Positions 25,136 to 34,875 of a DNA stretch of 64,000 nt are shown here, piece by piece. How positions within the stretch are numbered: the stretch's first letter is position 1; each line of letters starts with the position of its first letter. Where the stretch lies: assembly GCA_963805525.1 (NCBI GenBank), contig CAWDUT010000004.1:434001-498000 (forward strand). Direction: 5' to 3'. Below the pieces are notes generated by a model, which was given only the letters and a program-made list of their open reading frames with translations, did no database searches and was not told where the DNA came from. This DNA is from DASQFQ01 sp963805525. GTDB lineage: Bacteria; Actinomycetota; Thermoleophilia; Solirubrobacterales; Solirubrobacteraceae. A program made the translations under genes and the position numbers.

Positions 25136-26377
25136 CTACTGCGTCTGGGCCTTGATGACCTTGTCGAAGACGAGCTTCCCGCCCTCGATCCGGTTTCCAC
25201 CGTAATCCGAGAGCGTGGTGTCGCCGTTCTCGTCGATGTCGTACGTGCCGAGCACCGACTCGCGGCCCTTCGTCTTGAAGATCTGATCCAAGACGGCCTT
25301 GCGGTCGTTGCCGTTGTCGCCGGCACGCTTGATCGCGTCGAGCGTGAGGCTCATCGCCTCATAGCCGTAGATGGCGTAGGGCTCCGGGTCCTTGCCGTAC
25401 TTCGCCTTGAACTCCTTGAAGAAGTCCTGCGCCGCCGGCGGATACTCCTTCGGGTCGAGCGTCGGCGCCGTGATGTACGCCTGCTTCTCGATCGCCGAGC
25501 CGACCTTCTCGAAGAACGGCGAGTCGGCGACGCCGTCCGGACCGAACAGCTTGGCGTCCGGGTTGGCCGCGTTGACGTCCTTGAAGAGCTGCACACCCTT
25601 GTTCTGGGTGATGCCGCCGAAGAAGAACCCGTCGGCTCCCGCGCTCTTGATCTTCGAGGCGAGGGCACGGAAGTTCGCGGCCTTCGTGTCGATGCCGTCG
25701 TTGCCGAGCACCTTGATGCCCTGCTCGCCGGCGATCTTCTCAACCGAGTCCGCGATGCCCTTCCCGTAGACCTCCTTGTCGTTGAGGATGTAGAGCTTCG
25801 TCACACCCAGCTCCTTCATCCAGGCCACCTGTGCTGCCGCCTGGATGTGGTCCGCAGGCACGACGCGGGCGAACGTCTTGCTGCCCGACGGCTGGTACTT
25901 CTGCGGCTCACCCTTCTCCGCGCCCTCCGAACGGGTCAGACCCACGTAGGTGTTCGACGGTGAGACCTGCGGGATCCCGGCCTCGTTCGTCAGCGGGATC
26001 GAGATCGCGGAGGCGCCGGAGTTGAACTCTCCGAGGTACGCGATCGTGTTGTCGTCGCCGACGGCCTTACGGGCGTTCTCCGACACCTTGCCGGGGTCCC
26101 ACTTGCCGGTGGATGCGACCGAATCGTCCAGCGACACGTACTTGATCTTGAACTTGCCGACCTTGCTACCGGCCTTTTCGAGGGCCAGCTGCTCCCCGTG
26201 CACGACGTCCTCGGACTGGGGCCGGGAATCGCCCTGCAGCGGCAGCGACGAATAAATCGTCAAGGTGCTGCCACTGGCCTTGCCGCCGCCTCCGCCGCCG
26301 CTGTCGGAACCGCATGCGGCAACGACGAACGACATAGCTGCAATCAGGCAGCTGACTGCCAACCAACGTACTCTCAA
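25136..26377 (-). CDS. livK: Branched-chain amino-acid substrate-binding lipoprotein
   Basis: A 413-residue periplasmic-binding-type (Peripla_BP_6) protein, exported as a lipoprotein: signal MRVRWLAVSCLIAAMSFVVA with lipobox VVAAC (Cys22), then a Gly/Ser linker. The mature part has the LivJ/K outline: TIYSSLPLQGD, VAYLGEFNSGASAISIPLTNEAGIPQVSPSNTY, FARVVPADHIQ, GFFFGGITQNKGVQLF and PYAIYGYEAMSLTLDAI. It captures leucine/isoleucine/valine or a related amino acid for LivHMGF. The start is TTG at 26377, preceded by GAGGAGG at good spacing. Confidence 0.93.
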   Translation of the reverse strand: MRVRWLAVSCLIAAMSFVVAACGSDSGGGGGGKASGSTLTIYSSLPLQGDSRPQSEDVVHGEQLALEKAGSKVGKFKIKYVSLDDSVASTGKWDPGKVSENARKAVGDDNTIAYLGEFNSGASAISIPLTNEAGIPQVSPSNTYVGLTRSEGAEKGEPQKYQPSGSKTFARVVPADHIQAAAQVAWMKELGVTKLYILNDKEVYGKGIADSVEKIAGEQGIKVLGNDGIDTKAANFRALASKIKSAGADGFFFGGITQNKGVQLFKDVNAANPDAKLFGPDGVADSPFFEKVGSAIEKQAYITAPTLDPKEYPPAAQDFFKEFKAKYGKDPEPYAIYGYEAMSLTLDAIKRAGDNGNDRKAVLDQIFKTKGRESVLGTYDIDENGDTTLSDYGGNRIEGGKLVFDKVIKAQTQ

Positions 26378-26416
26378 GAGGACCCTCCTCAGGGTGACTC
26401 GGGTTTGCGGACCGGG

Positions 26417-26446
26417 ATACTAGGGGGCGCGCCGGAGCGCAGGCAA
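26417..26446 (-). promoter_or_regulatory. Candidate promoter of the liv operon
   Basis: On the minus strand TTGCCT (26441-26446) and TAGTAT (26417-26422) are spaced by 18 bp, each matching four of six bases of the sigma-70-type consensus. Transcription would start near 26409, leaving about 30 nt of leader with GAGGAGG before the TTG start of livK. Confidence 0.45.
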
Positions 26447-26484
26447 ACCCGGCCTACCCCAGAGTACGGTCGGACGGGCGGTGA

Positions 26485-26661
26485 TCAGAGCTCGTCAGGG
26501 TCCGGCCGGTTGCCCGGCAGGTAGGGCGTGACGATGCGCACGGTCCCGGCCACGAGGACCATCAGGATCGTGATCATGAAGGCGTCGAACGACTTGACGC
26601 CGAGGGCCCAGAGGATGATCCAGATGACCAGGCCCGCGCAGGTTGTGAGGAACAGCCCCAT
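26485..26661 (-). CDS. Small two-helix membrane protein after trpA
   Basis: A 58-residue ORF from ATG 26661 to TGA 26485-26487, starting MGLFLTTCAGLVIWIILWAL and ending YLPGNRPDPDEL. Two hydrophobic helices (about 2-20 and 27-45) are joined by a short polar turn. It starts 12 bp after the trpA stop, so it is probably the last gene of the trp run. It is easily missed because of its size. No family is recognised. Confidence 0.65.
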   Translation of the reverse strand: MGLFLTTCAGLVIWIILWALGVKSFDAFMITILMVLVAGTVRIVTPYLPGNRPDPDEL

Positions 26662-26673
26662 CGCGGCGGGATC

Positions 26674-27452
26674 TTACGCGTCGGGCCGGGCGAGCGCGGC
26701 CGCGAGGTCCTCGACCAGCGCCCGCACGTCCTCGCCCTCCGCCGCCGCCCGCACCAGGCGGGTGCCCACGATCACGCCGTCGGCGCCGGCGGCCACGGCG
26801 GCGGCGGCCTGCTCGGGCGTGGAGATGCCGAAGCCGAGCGCGACCGGCACCTCGAAGTGGGCCTTGACCCGCGCGAGCAGGTCGCCGGCGTCGAGCCCGG
26901 CGCGCTCGCCGGTCGTGCCGGTCACGGACACCGTGTAGACGAAGCCGCGGGCCTGGGCGCCGATACGCGCCAGCCGCTCCTCCGGGGTCGTCGGCGCGAC
27001 GAGCGGGACGAGGGCGATCCCGGCCGCGTCGCACGCCTCGAGCACGGGCGGCGCTTCTTCGAGCGGGAGGTCCGGAATGATCAGACCGCTGACATTCGCC
27101 GTTTCGAGCTCGTCGGCGAAGCGCTCGACGCCGCGTGCCAGAACGAGATTCGAGTAACACATGAGGATCACCGGGAAACGCTCCGAGAGCGCCCGGCCGA
27201 GCTCGAGCACGGCCGGCACCGTGGCGCCCGCCGCGAGCGCCTGCGTGCCCGCCGCGTGGATCACGGGGCCGTCCGCCAGCGGATCGGAGAACGGCACGCC
27301 GAGCTCGACGAGGTCGGCGCCGCCGTCGGCGTAGGCCTCGCCGATCGCGCGCGACGCCTCGAGGTCGGGGAAGCCGCCCATCAGGTACGGCATCAGCGCG
27401 GCGCGCCCGTCGGTCGCCGCGAACGCCGCGGCGATGCGCTCGATGCCCGTGC

Positions 27453-27456
<4 letters not shown>
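26674..27456 (-). CDS. trpA: Tryptophan synthase alpha subunit
   Basis: A 260-residue TIM barrel that cleaves indole-3-glycerol phosphate to indole and glyceraldehyde-3-phosphate. The catalytic Glu lies in ADLVELGVPFSDPLADGP, the Asp in GLIIPDLPLEEA, and the phosphate site in ALGFGISTPEQAAA and GADGVIVGTRLV. Indole is channelled to TrpB. ATG 27456 overlaps the trpB stop as ATGA, which favours equal expression of both subunits. Confidence 0.96.
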
Positions 27457-28615
<1,159 letters not shown>

Positions 28616-28619
<4 letters not shown>

Positions 28620-29254
28620 ACGACGGCCGCGCCGTCGGCCGCGGCGATCTCGAGGAAGCGCCGCACCTTCTCGGGGTCCTTGACGCCGGGCGCCGACTCG
28701 GTGCCTGAAGCGCTGTCGACCGCCCACGGGTGCGCGGCGGCGATCGCCTCGGCGACGTTGTCGGGCCCGAGCCCGCCGGACAGGATCAGCGGCACCTTCG
28801 AGCGCCGGTCGGCCAGCAGGCCCCACTCCCACGTGCGGCCGCTGCCGCCGCGCAGGGCGCCGGCGGCGGCGTCGAGCAGATGGAAGTCGGTGCGGAAGAC
28901 CTCGAGCGCGCGGATGTCGCCCGCGGTCGCCACCTGGGCGGCCTTGATCACCTTGCAGCCGGTGCGGCGCGCGACCTCGGCGCAGAACTGCGGCCCCTCG
29001 TCGCCGTGCAGCTGCAGGTGGGTGAAGCCGATCTGCTCGGCCTCGGCGACGATCTCGTCGAGCGCCGGGTTGACGAACACGCCGACGCAGGCGACGCGCC
29101 GGCGCAGCGCGCCGACGATCTCCGCCGCGGTGGGCGCGTCGCACGCCCGCGGCGAGCGCGGCCAGCGGATCAGCCCGATCGCCCAGGCGCCGTGCTCGAC
29201 GGCCAGCTCGGCGTCCTCGCGGAACGTGATGCCACAGATCTTCGCGCGGGTCAC
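28616..29254 (-). CDS. trpF: Phosphoribosylanthranilate isomerase
   Basis: A 212-residue (beta-alpha)8 enzyme converting phosphoribosylanthranilate to CdRP. The family start AKICGIT with the catalytic Cys, LQLHGDE, LLDAAAG with the catalytic Asp, LSGGLGPDNV and VDSASGTES are all present. Start is GTG at 29254. The gap of 45 bp to htrA is the largest within the trp run apart from that on the other side of htrA. Confidence 0.95.
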
Positions 29255-29299
29255 GCGGACATCGTAGGAGCGGCGGTGTTGGGGGTGGGCGGTGGGAAC

Positions 29300-30457
29300 C
29301 TATTCGGCGCCCGTCGCGCCCGGGCGCTCGCCCAGCCGCACCGTCACCTCGACGGGCTTGCCGTCGCGCTGCAGCTCCACCGCGACGGCCTGCCCCGGCC
29401 GCTGGCTGGCCAGCGCCGAGTGCACGTCGTCCATCGTCCGCACCTCGTGGCCGTCGACCTTGGTCAGCACGTCGCCGCCGAGCACCACCACGCTGCCGTC
29501 GCGCTCGTCGATCGCCTCGCGGTCGCCGCCCTTGATCCCCGCCTTCGCCGCGGGAGCGCCGGGCTGGACCTCCTCCACCAGCACGCCGTCCTTCGACCCG
29601 CGGCCGCGGACGCCGAGGAACGCCCGGGTCACGCGGCCGGCCCGCTCGAGCTCGGGCAGCACGCGCTTGACGGTGGCGGCCGGGACCGCGAAGCCGATGC
29701 CGACGCTGCCGCTCGAGGCCTCGCCGCCCGTCGCGATCTGCGAGTTGACGCCGATCACCTTGCCGGTGGCGTCGAGCAGCGGGCCGCCGGAGTTGCCCGG
29801 GTTGATCGCCGCGTCGGTCTGGATGACGTCCTCGATCGCGAAGCCGCTCGGAGCGGTGATCTTGCGCTGCAGCGCCGACACGACGCCGGTGGTGAGCGTG
29901 CGCTCGAGGCCGAACGGGTTGCCGATCGCCACCGTCGGGTCGCCGACCCGGACGGCGCCGGAGTTGCCCAGCGTGAGCGGGTGGAGCTTGACCTCCTTGG
30001 GGTTGACGGCCAGCACCGCGAGGTCGGTGTCGGCGTCCTTGCCGATCACGCGCGCGGAGACGGTGCGGTGGTCGGAGAACGAGACGCGAACGTCGAGCGC
30101 GGCCGCCACCACGTGGGCGTTGGTGAGGATGTCGCCCTTGTCGTCGAGCACGAAGCCGGAGCCGGTCGAGAGGTTCTCCTGCGTGCGCGGGAAGACGTCG
30201 AACGGCGACTGCGTCTGCTGCACGGAGCGCGCGCGGATGTAGACGACGCCGGGCGCGGCCCGGCGGTAGATGTCGCGCGCGGTGAGCCCGCCGGAGTGCG
30301 ACTCCGAGGCAGGGGACGCCGAGGTCAGCGGCGCCTGCTGGACGATCGTCGTCGTCTTGCGCTGGCCGACGGCGCCGGCGCCGAGGAGAACGGTGGCCGT
30401 CACGCCGCCACCGATCACGGCAGCGGCCAGCGGGATCGCGAAAGCACGCGCGGGCAT
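29300..30457 (-). CDS. HtrA/DegP-like membrane-anchored serine protease with PDZ domain
   Basis: A 385-residue trypsin-fold protease for envelope protein quality control. A membrane anchor lies at about 5-30. The protease domain has His115 in LTNAHVV, Asp145 in DADTDLAVL and Ser223 in NPGNSGGPLL. One PDZ domain follows (about 275-375; AFLGVRGRG, VQPGAPAAKAGIKGGD). It is embedded between trpC and trpF on the same strand, with gaps of 46 and 45 bp, so it could be co-transcribed with tryptophan synthesis or carry its own promoter in the upstream gap. Confidence 0.93.
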   Translation of the reverse strand: MPARAFAIPLAAAVIGGGVTATVLLGAGAVGQRKTTTIVQQAPLTSASPASESHSGGLTARDIYRRAAPGVVYIRARSVQQTQSPFDVFPRTQENLSTGSGFVLDDKGDILTNAHVVAAALDVRVSFSDHRTVSARVIGKDADTDLAVLAVNPKEVKLHPLTLGNSGAVRVGDPTVAIGNPFGLERTLTTGVVSALQRKITAPSGFAIEDVIQTDAAINPGNSGGPLLDATGKVIGVNSQIATGGEASSGSVGIGFAVPAATVKRVLPELERAGRVTRAFLGVRGRGSKDGVLVEEVQPGAPAAKAGIKGGDREAIDERDGSVVVLGGDVLTKVDGHEVRTMDDVHSALASQRPGQAVAVELQRDGKPVEVTVRLGERPGATGAE

Positions 30458-30503
30458 GACGAGCCGAGCCTCGCGGATGTCCGTGAACGGCGGCTAAACC
30501 GCG

Positions 30504-31301
30504 TCAGGCGTCGAAGTCGCGCGCGCCGGCGGCGAGCGTGCGGCACGCCGCCTCGATGTCCTCGGCGCGCATCAGCGTCTCCCCCACCAGCACGGCGTCG
30601 ATGCCGACCCGGTCGAGGTCGTCGAGCTGCTCGCGGTTCGAGAAGCCGGACTCCGAGACGACCGTCTTACCGGCGGGAACGTCGGACAGGAGCTCGTAGG
30701 TGCGGTCGATGTCGACGGTGAAGTCGGTGAGATCGCGGTTGTTGAGGCCGAGGATCTCGGCGTCGATGTCGAGCGCGCGCTCGAGCTCGTGCTCGTCGTG
30801 GACCTCGACCATGACGTCGAGATCGAGGCTGCGGGCCTCGTGGTACAGGTCGTAGAGGTCGTCGTGCTCCAGCGCGGCGACGATCAGGAGGATCGCGTCG
30901 GCGCCGGCCGCCGCCGACTCGTAGAGCTGGTACGGGTCGACGATGAAGTCCTTGCGCAGCACGGGCAGGTTGGTGGCCGCGACCGCCGCCTGCAGGTCCT
31001 CGAGCGAGCCGCCGAAGTGCCGCTCCTCGGTGAGGATCGAGATCGCCGCGGCGCCGCCGCGCTCGTAGGCGCCTACGACGTCGGCGACGCTGGCGCCCTC
31101 GCGGATCGTGCCGGCCGACGGCGAGCGGCGCTTGTGCTCCGCGATCACCGAGATGCCGGGCGCGGCGATCGCCTCGCCGAACGGGCGACCCTCGGGCCGC
31201 TGGTCGAGCGCCGCCTCGAGGCGGGCGAGCGGTGTGGCGGAGCGCCGGCGCTCGAGATCCTCGCGTGTGGACCCCACGATGCGTTCGAGCACGTTGCTCA
31301 A
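30504..31301 (-). CDS. trpC: Indole-3-glycerol phosphate synthase
   Basis: A 265-residue TIM barrel converting CdRP to indole-3-glycerol phosphate. Key blocks are VIAEHKRRSPSAG with the catalytic Lys, VLRKDFIVDPYQLYES, ILGLNNRDLTDFTVD, VSESGFSNREQL and VLVGETLMRA. The start is TTG at 31301, overlapping the trpD stop as TTGA; this gives the normal family N-terminus (VLERIVGSTREDL). Confidence 0.95.
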   Translation of the reverse strand: MSNVLERIVGSTREDLERRRSATPLARLEAALDQRPEGRPFGEAIAAPGISVIAEHKRRSPSAGTIREGASVADVVGAYERGGAAAISILTEERHFGGSLEDLQAAVAATNLPVLRKDFIVDPYQLYESAAAGADAILLIVAALEHDDLYDLYHEARSLDLDVMVEVHDEHELERALDIDAEILGLNNRDLTDFTVDIDRTYELLSDVPAGKTVVSESGFSNREQLDDLDRVGIDAVLVGETLMRAEDIEAACRTLAAGARDFDA

Positions 31302-32329
31302 GAGGGCGCCAATTCTTGCGAGAGCGCGACGAGTCTGTCGAGCGCCTCCGTGGCGGCGCCCGAATCGAGCGCCTCCTCGGCGGCGCGCACGCCGGCCTCG
31401 AGCGTGTCCGCGCGGCCTGCCACGTAGATCGCGGCGCCGGCGTTGAGCGCCGCCAGGTCGCGCGCCGGGCCGGCCTCGCCGGCGAAGATGCGGCGCGTGA
31501 CGGCGGCGTTGTCCTCGGGCGGGCCGCCGGCGACGTCCTCGTAGCGGCCGCGGCGCAGCCCGACATCCTCCGGCGCCAGCGCGTAGGAGTGGATCTCGGA
31601 GCCGTCGACCTCGACGACCGTGGTGATACCCGCCGTGCTCATCTCGTCAAGTCCGTCCTCGCTTGAAACTACCAACGCCTTCACGGCCCCCAAACGGGCG
31701 AGCGCTCCCGCGATGGTGTCCAGAAACGCGGGATCCGACACGCCGATGACCTGGCGCGTGGCGCCGGCCGGGTTGGTGAGCGGGCCGAGGAAGTTGAAGA
31801 TCGTGCGCACCGCGAGCTCCTTGCGCACCGGGATGACGTGGCGGGTGGCGCCGTGATGGGCGGGCGCGAACATGAAGCCGAAGCCGGCCTCGTCGATGCA
31901 GCGCGCGACCGCGTCGGGCTTGAGGTCGATGCGCACGCCGAGCGCCTCCAGCAGGTCGGCGGAGCCCGACAGCCCGGTGGCGGAGCGGTTGCCGTGCTTG
32001 GCAACCGCGCAGCCCGCGCCCGCGGCGATCAGCGCGGCGGTGGTGGAGACGTTGAAGGTCGGGCGGCCGCCGCCGGTGCCGGCGGTGTCGATCAGGTCGT
32101 CGCGGTCGCAGGCGACCGGCGTGGCCAGCCGCCGCATCGTGGTGGCGAGGCCGACGAGCTCGTCGATCGTCTCGCCCTTGGTCCGCAGCGCGATCAGCAC
32201 CGCGGCGATCTCGGCCTCGGAGGCGTTGCCGGCCATGATCTCGGCCAGCACGCCGGCGGTCTGCTCCGCCGACAGGTCGTGGCGCGCGGCGAGCGCGTCG
32301 ATCGCTTCCGTGAGCACCGCGTTAGGCAA
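31298..32329 (-). CDS. trpD: Anthranilate phosphoribosyltransferase
   Basis: A 343-residue enzyme transferring phosphoribosyl from PRPP to anthranilate. The PRPP site DTAGTGGGRPTFNVST, KHGNRSATGLSGSADLLEALG, FMFAPAHHGATRHV and FNFLGPLTNPAG are diagnostic. The start is TTG at 32329, overlapping the end of trpG by 8 nt; a GTG four codons later is possible without loss of a conserved block. Confidence 0.95.
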   Translation of the reverse strand: MPNAVLTEAIDALAARHDLSAEQTAGVLAEIMAGNASEAEIAAVLIALRTKGETIDELVGLATTMRRLATPVACDRDDLIDTAGTGGGRPTFNVSTTAALIAAGAGCAVAKHGNRSATGLSGSADLLEALGVRIDLKPDAVARCIDEAGFGFMFAPAHHGATRHVIPVRKELAVRTIFNFLGPLTNPAGATRQVIGVSDPAFLDTIAGALARLGAVKALVVSSEDGLDEMSTAGITTVVEVDGSEIHSYALAPEDVGLRRGRYEDVAGGPPEDNAAVTRRIFAGEAGPARDLAALNAGAAIYVAGRADTLEAGVRAAEEALDSGAATEALDRLVALSQELAPS

Positions 32330-32888
32330 GGAACGTCTCCAGCAGCCGCTTGCCGTCGGGCGTGAGCACCGACTCGGGGTGGAACTGGACGCCCTGGGCG
32401 GGCAGCTCGCGGTGGCGCATCGCCATCAGCACGCCCCCTCCCCACGCGGTCGGCTCGAGCTCGGCGGGCAGCTCGGGGTCGACCACCAGCGAGTGGTAGC
32501 GCCCGACGGTCAGCGGGTTCGGCAGGCCCTCGAACAGCCCGGTGCCGTCGTGCTCGATCTCGGTCGTCTTGCCGTGGATGGGGACGTGGCGCACGACCTT
32601 GCCGCCGAACGCCTGGGCGAGCGACTGGTGGCCGAGGCAGACGCCGAGCGTCGGTACGCCGGCCTCGGGGAAGCGCCGCATCGCCTCGACCGAGATGCCC
32701 GCCTCGTTGGGCGTGCACGGGCCCGGCGAGACGACCACGCGGTCCCACTCGCCCTCGAGCAGCTCGTCGACGCGCGCCGCGTCGTTGCGCACGGCCTCGA
32801 CGTCCGCCCCCAGCTCGCCCAGGTACTGGACGAGGTTGTACGTGAAGGAGTCGTAGTTGTCGATGACGAGGACGCGGGTCACGGCCAC
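32322..32888 (-). CDS. trpG: Anthranilate synthase glutamine amidotransferase subunit
   Basis: A 188-residue class I glutamine amidotransferase that feeds ammonia to TrpE. The oxyanion region VVSPGPCTPNEAG, the nucleophile elbow GVCLGHQSLAQAFGG, the anthranilate/PABA-type VPIHGK, GRYHSLVV and the catalytic His-Glu VQFHPESVLTP are present. GTG start at 32888 overlaps trpE. It could also serve 4-aminobenzoate synthesis, as in several bacteria. Confidence 0.95.
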   Translation of the reverse strand: MAVTRVLVIDNYDSFTYNLVQYLGELGADVEAVRNDAARVDELLEGEWDRVVVSPGPCTPNEAGISVEAMRRFPEAGVPTLGVCLGHQSLAQAFGGKVVRHVPIHGKTTEIEHDGTGLFEGLPNPLTVGRYHSLVVDPELPAELEPTAWGGGVLMAMRHRELPAQGVQFHPESVLTPDGKRLLETFLA

Positions 32889-34282
32889 TCGCGCTGCCTC
32901 GCCGCCAGCTCGATCGCCCGGACCACGCCGCGGGCCTTGGCGCGCGACTCCTCGTACTCGTAGTCGGGCTTGGCGTCGGCCACCGTGCCGCCGCCGGCTT
33001 GAACATGGGCAGTGCCGTCCTTGACCACGACGGTGCGGATGCAGATGCAGGTGTCGAGGTCGCCGGCGTAGGACAGCCAGCCGACCGCGCCGCCGTAGGC
33101 GCCGCGCTTGACGGGCTCGAGCTCGTCGATGATCTGCATCGCGCGCACCTTGGGGGCGCCGGAGAGCGTCCCCGCGGGGAGGACCGAGCGCAGCGCGTCG
33201 ATCGCCTTGACCTCGGGGCGCAGCTCGCCGCGGACGCTGGAGACGATGTGGATCACGTGCGAGTAGGTCTCGACGGCCATGAACGTCTCGACCTCGACGG
33301 TGCCGTACTCGCAGACGCGGCCGAGGTCGTTGCGGCCGAGGTCGACGAGCATCACGTGCTCGGCGCGCTCCTTCTCGTCGGCGAGCAGGTCGGCGGCGAT
33401 CGCGATGTCGGCGTCGGCGTCCGCCCCGCGCGGGCGGGTCCCGGCGATCGGGCGCGTCGAGGCGGCGCGGCCCGAGACCGTCACGAGCGGCTCGGGCGAG
33501 GCGCCGACGATCTGGAAGTCCTCGAAGTCGAGGAAGTACATGTAGGGCGACGGGTTGACCGCGCGCAGCCCGCGGTAGATCGAGAACGACTCGACGGGGC
33601 TCGGCGCGCTCCAGCGCTGGCTCGGGACGACCTGGAACGCGTCGCCGGCGTGGACGTACTCGACGATCCGGGCGACCATCGCCTCGAACGCCTCGCGCGG
33701 CATGTTGGGCTCGAACTGCGGCTCGGGGCGCTCGGCGTGCGGCTCGGGCCGCGGGAGCGCGCCGGCCAGCCGCTCGCGCACCTCGGCGATCCGCTCGCGG
33801 GCGCGGGCCTCGCCATCGGGCTCGTCGCGGTAGGCGTTGGCGAGGATCGTGACGGTGTGCTTGAGGTGGTCGAACGCCACCAGCACGTCGGAGAGCATCA
33901 GCGCCATGTCGGGCAGGCCGAGCGCGTCGGGGTTGGGCTCGCCGAGCGGCTCGACCGCGCGCACGCAGTCGTAGCCGAAGAAGCCGACCGCGCCGCCGGT
34001 GAACGGCGGGCCGTCGGCGAGCGGCGCCTGGCGGTGCTCGGCGACCTCGGCGGCGGCGATCGCGTACGGGTCGCCGCCGTCGGCGAGACTCCAGCGCACG
34101 ACCTTGCGCGGCTCGACGCCGATGAACGACCAGCGGCCGACCCGCTGGCCCTGCTCGGCCGATTCGAGCAGGAAGGCCGGGCCCGTGCCCCGGAGCTTCA
34201 GGAACGCGGACACCGGCGTCTCGGTGTCCGCGATGAAGGTCTCGGTGACCGGGATGACGTTGTGATCAGCGGCGACGGCCAT
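32879..34282 (-). CDS. trpE: Anthranilate synthase component I
   Basis: A 467-residue chorismate-using enzyme making anthranilate with TrpG. The N-terminal tryptophan-binding element FLLES is conserved, so feedback inhibition by tryptophan is expected. The C-terminal catalytic domain shows SPEPLV, RPIAGTRPRG, EHVMLVDLGRNDLGRV, LPAGTLSGAPKVRAM and QAGGGTVADAKPDYE. ATG 34282 overlaps the end of hisIE by 17 nt. Confidence 0.97.
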   Translation of the reverse strand: MAVAADHNVIPVTETFIADTETPVSAFLKLRGTGPAFLLESAEQGQRVGRWSFIGVEPRKVVRWSLADGGDPYAIAAAEVAEHRQAPLADGPPFTGGAVGFFGYDCVRAVEPLGEPNPDALGLPDMALMLSDVLVAFDHLKHTVTILANAYRDEPDGEARARERIAEVRERLAGALPRPEPHAERPEPQFEPNMPREAFEAMVARIVEYVHAGDAFQVVPSQRWSAPSPVESFSIYRGLRAVNPSPYMYFLDFEDFQIVGASPEPLVTVSGRAASTRPIAGTRPRGADADADIAIAADLLADEKERAEHVMLVDLGRNDLGRVCEYGTVEVETFMAVETYSHVIHIVSSVRGELRPEVKAIDALRSVLPAGTLSGAPKVRAMQIIDELEPVKRGAYGGAVGWLSYAGDLDTCICIRTVVVKDGTAHVQAGGGTVADAKPDYEYEESRAKARGVVRAIELAARQREWP

Positions 34283-34862
34283 CGAGGATCCGTTCCGGGT
34301 CGGCGAGGGTGAGCCCGCGGGAGTGCAGCAGCACGGTCAGGTGGTAGAGCACGTCGGCGGCCTCCTCGGCCACGCGCTCGTCGGACTCCTCGCGGGCGGC
34401 GCGGACGACCTCCTCGGCCTCCTCCTGCACCTTGGCGCCGATCAGCGCGGGATCGGCGAGCAGCTCGGCGGTGTAGGAGCGCTGGGGCGGGTCGGCCTTG
34501 CGCGCCTCGACGGTCCGCTCGAGCGCGGGCAGCGCCTCGTGCGGGGCAGGGTCGAGCTCGCCGTTGTGGAAGCAGGTGCGCTCGCCGGTGTGGCAGGCGG
34601 GGCCGGCGGGCTCGACGAGCGCGAGGATCGCGTCGGCGTCGCAGTCGTAGCGGAGCTCCTTGACCGCCTGCGTGTTGCCGGACGTCTCGCCCTTGTGCCA
34701 CAGCTCGTTGCGGGAGCGGCTCCAGAAGTGCATCTCGCCGGTCGCCCTCGTGCGCTCGAGTGCGTCCGCGTTCATGTACGCGAGCGTCAGCACCTCGCCG
34801 GTCTCCCAGTCCTGGACCACGCAGGGCACGAGCCCGCGGTCGTCGTAGGCGATGGCGTCCAT
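34266..34862 (-). CDS. hisIE: Bifunctional phosphoribosyl-AMP cyclohydrolase / phosphoribosyl-ATP pyrophosphatase
   Basis: A 198-residue fusion for histidine steps 2 and 3. The HisI part has LVPCVVQDWETGEVLTLAYM, HFWSRSRNELWHKGETSGN and the zinc-site Cys residues in YDCDAD and ACHTGERTCF. The HisE part begins near residue 110 with the helical EEAEEVVRAAREES and EEAADVLYHLTVLL. No other his genes are in the window, so it is uncoupled from a his operon and leads the trp genes. Histidine and tryptophan synthesis both draw on PRPP. Confidence 0.95.
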   Translation of the reverse strand: MDAIAYDDRGLVPCVVQDWETGEVLTLAYMNADALERTRATGEMHFWSRSRNELWHKGETSGNTQAVKELRYDCDADAILALVEPAGPACHTGERTCFHNGELDPAPHEALPALERTVEARKADPPQRSYTAELLADPALIGAKVQEEAEEVVRAAREESDERVAEEAADVLYHLTVLLHSRGLTLADPERILDGRRR

Positions 34863-34875
34863 CGGGCAGCGGATT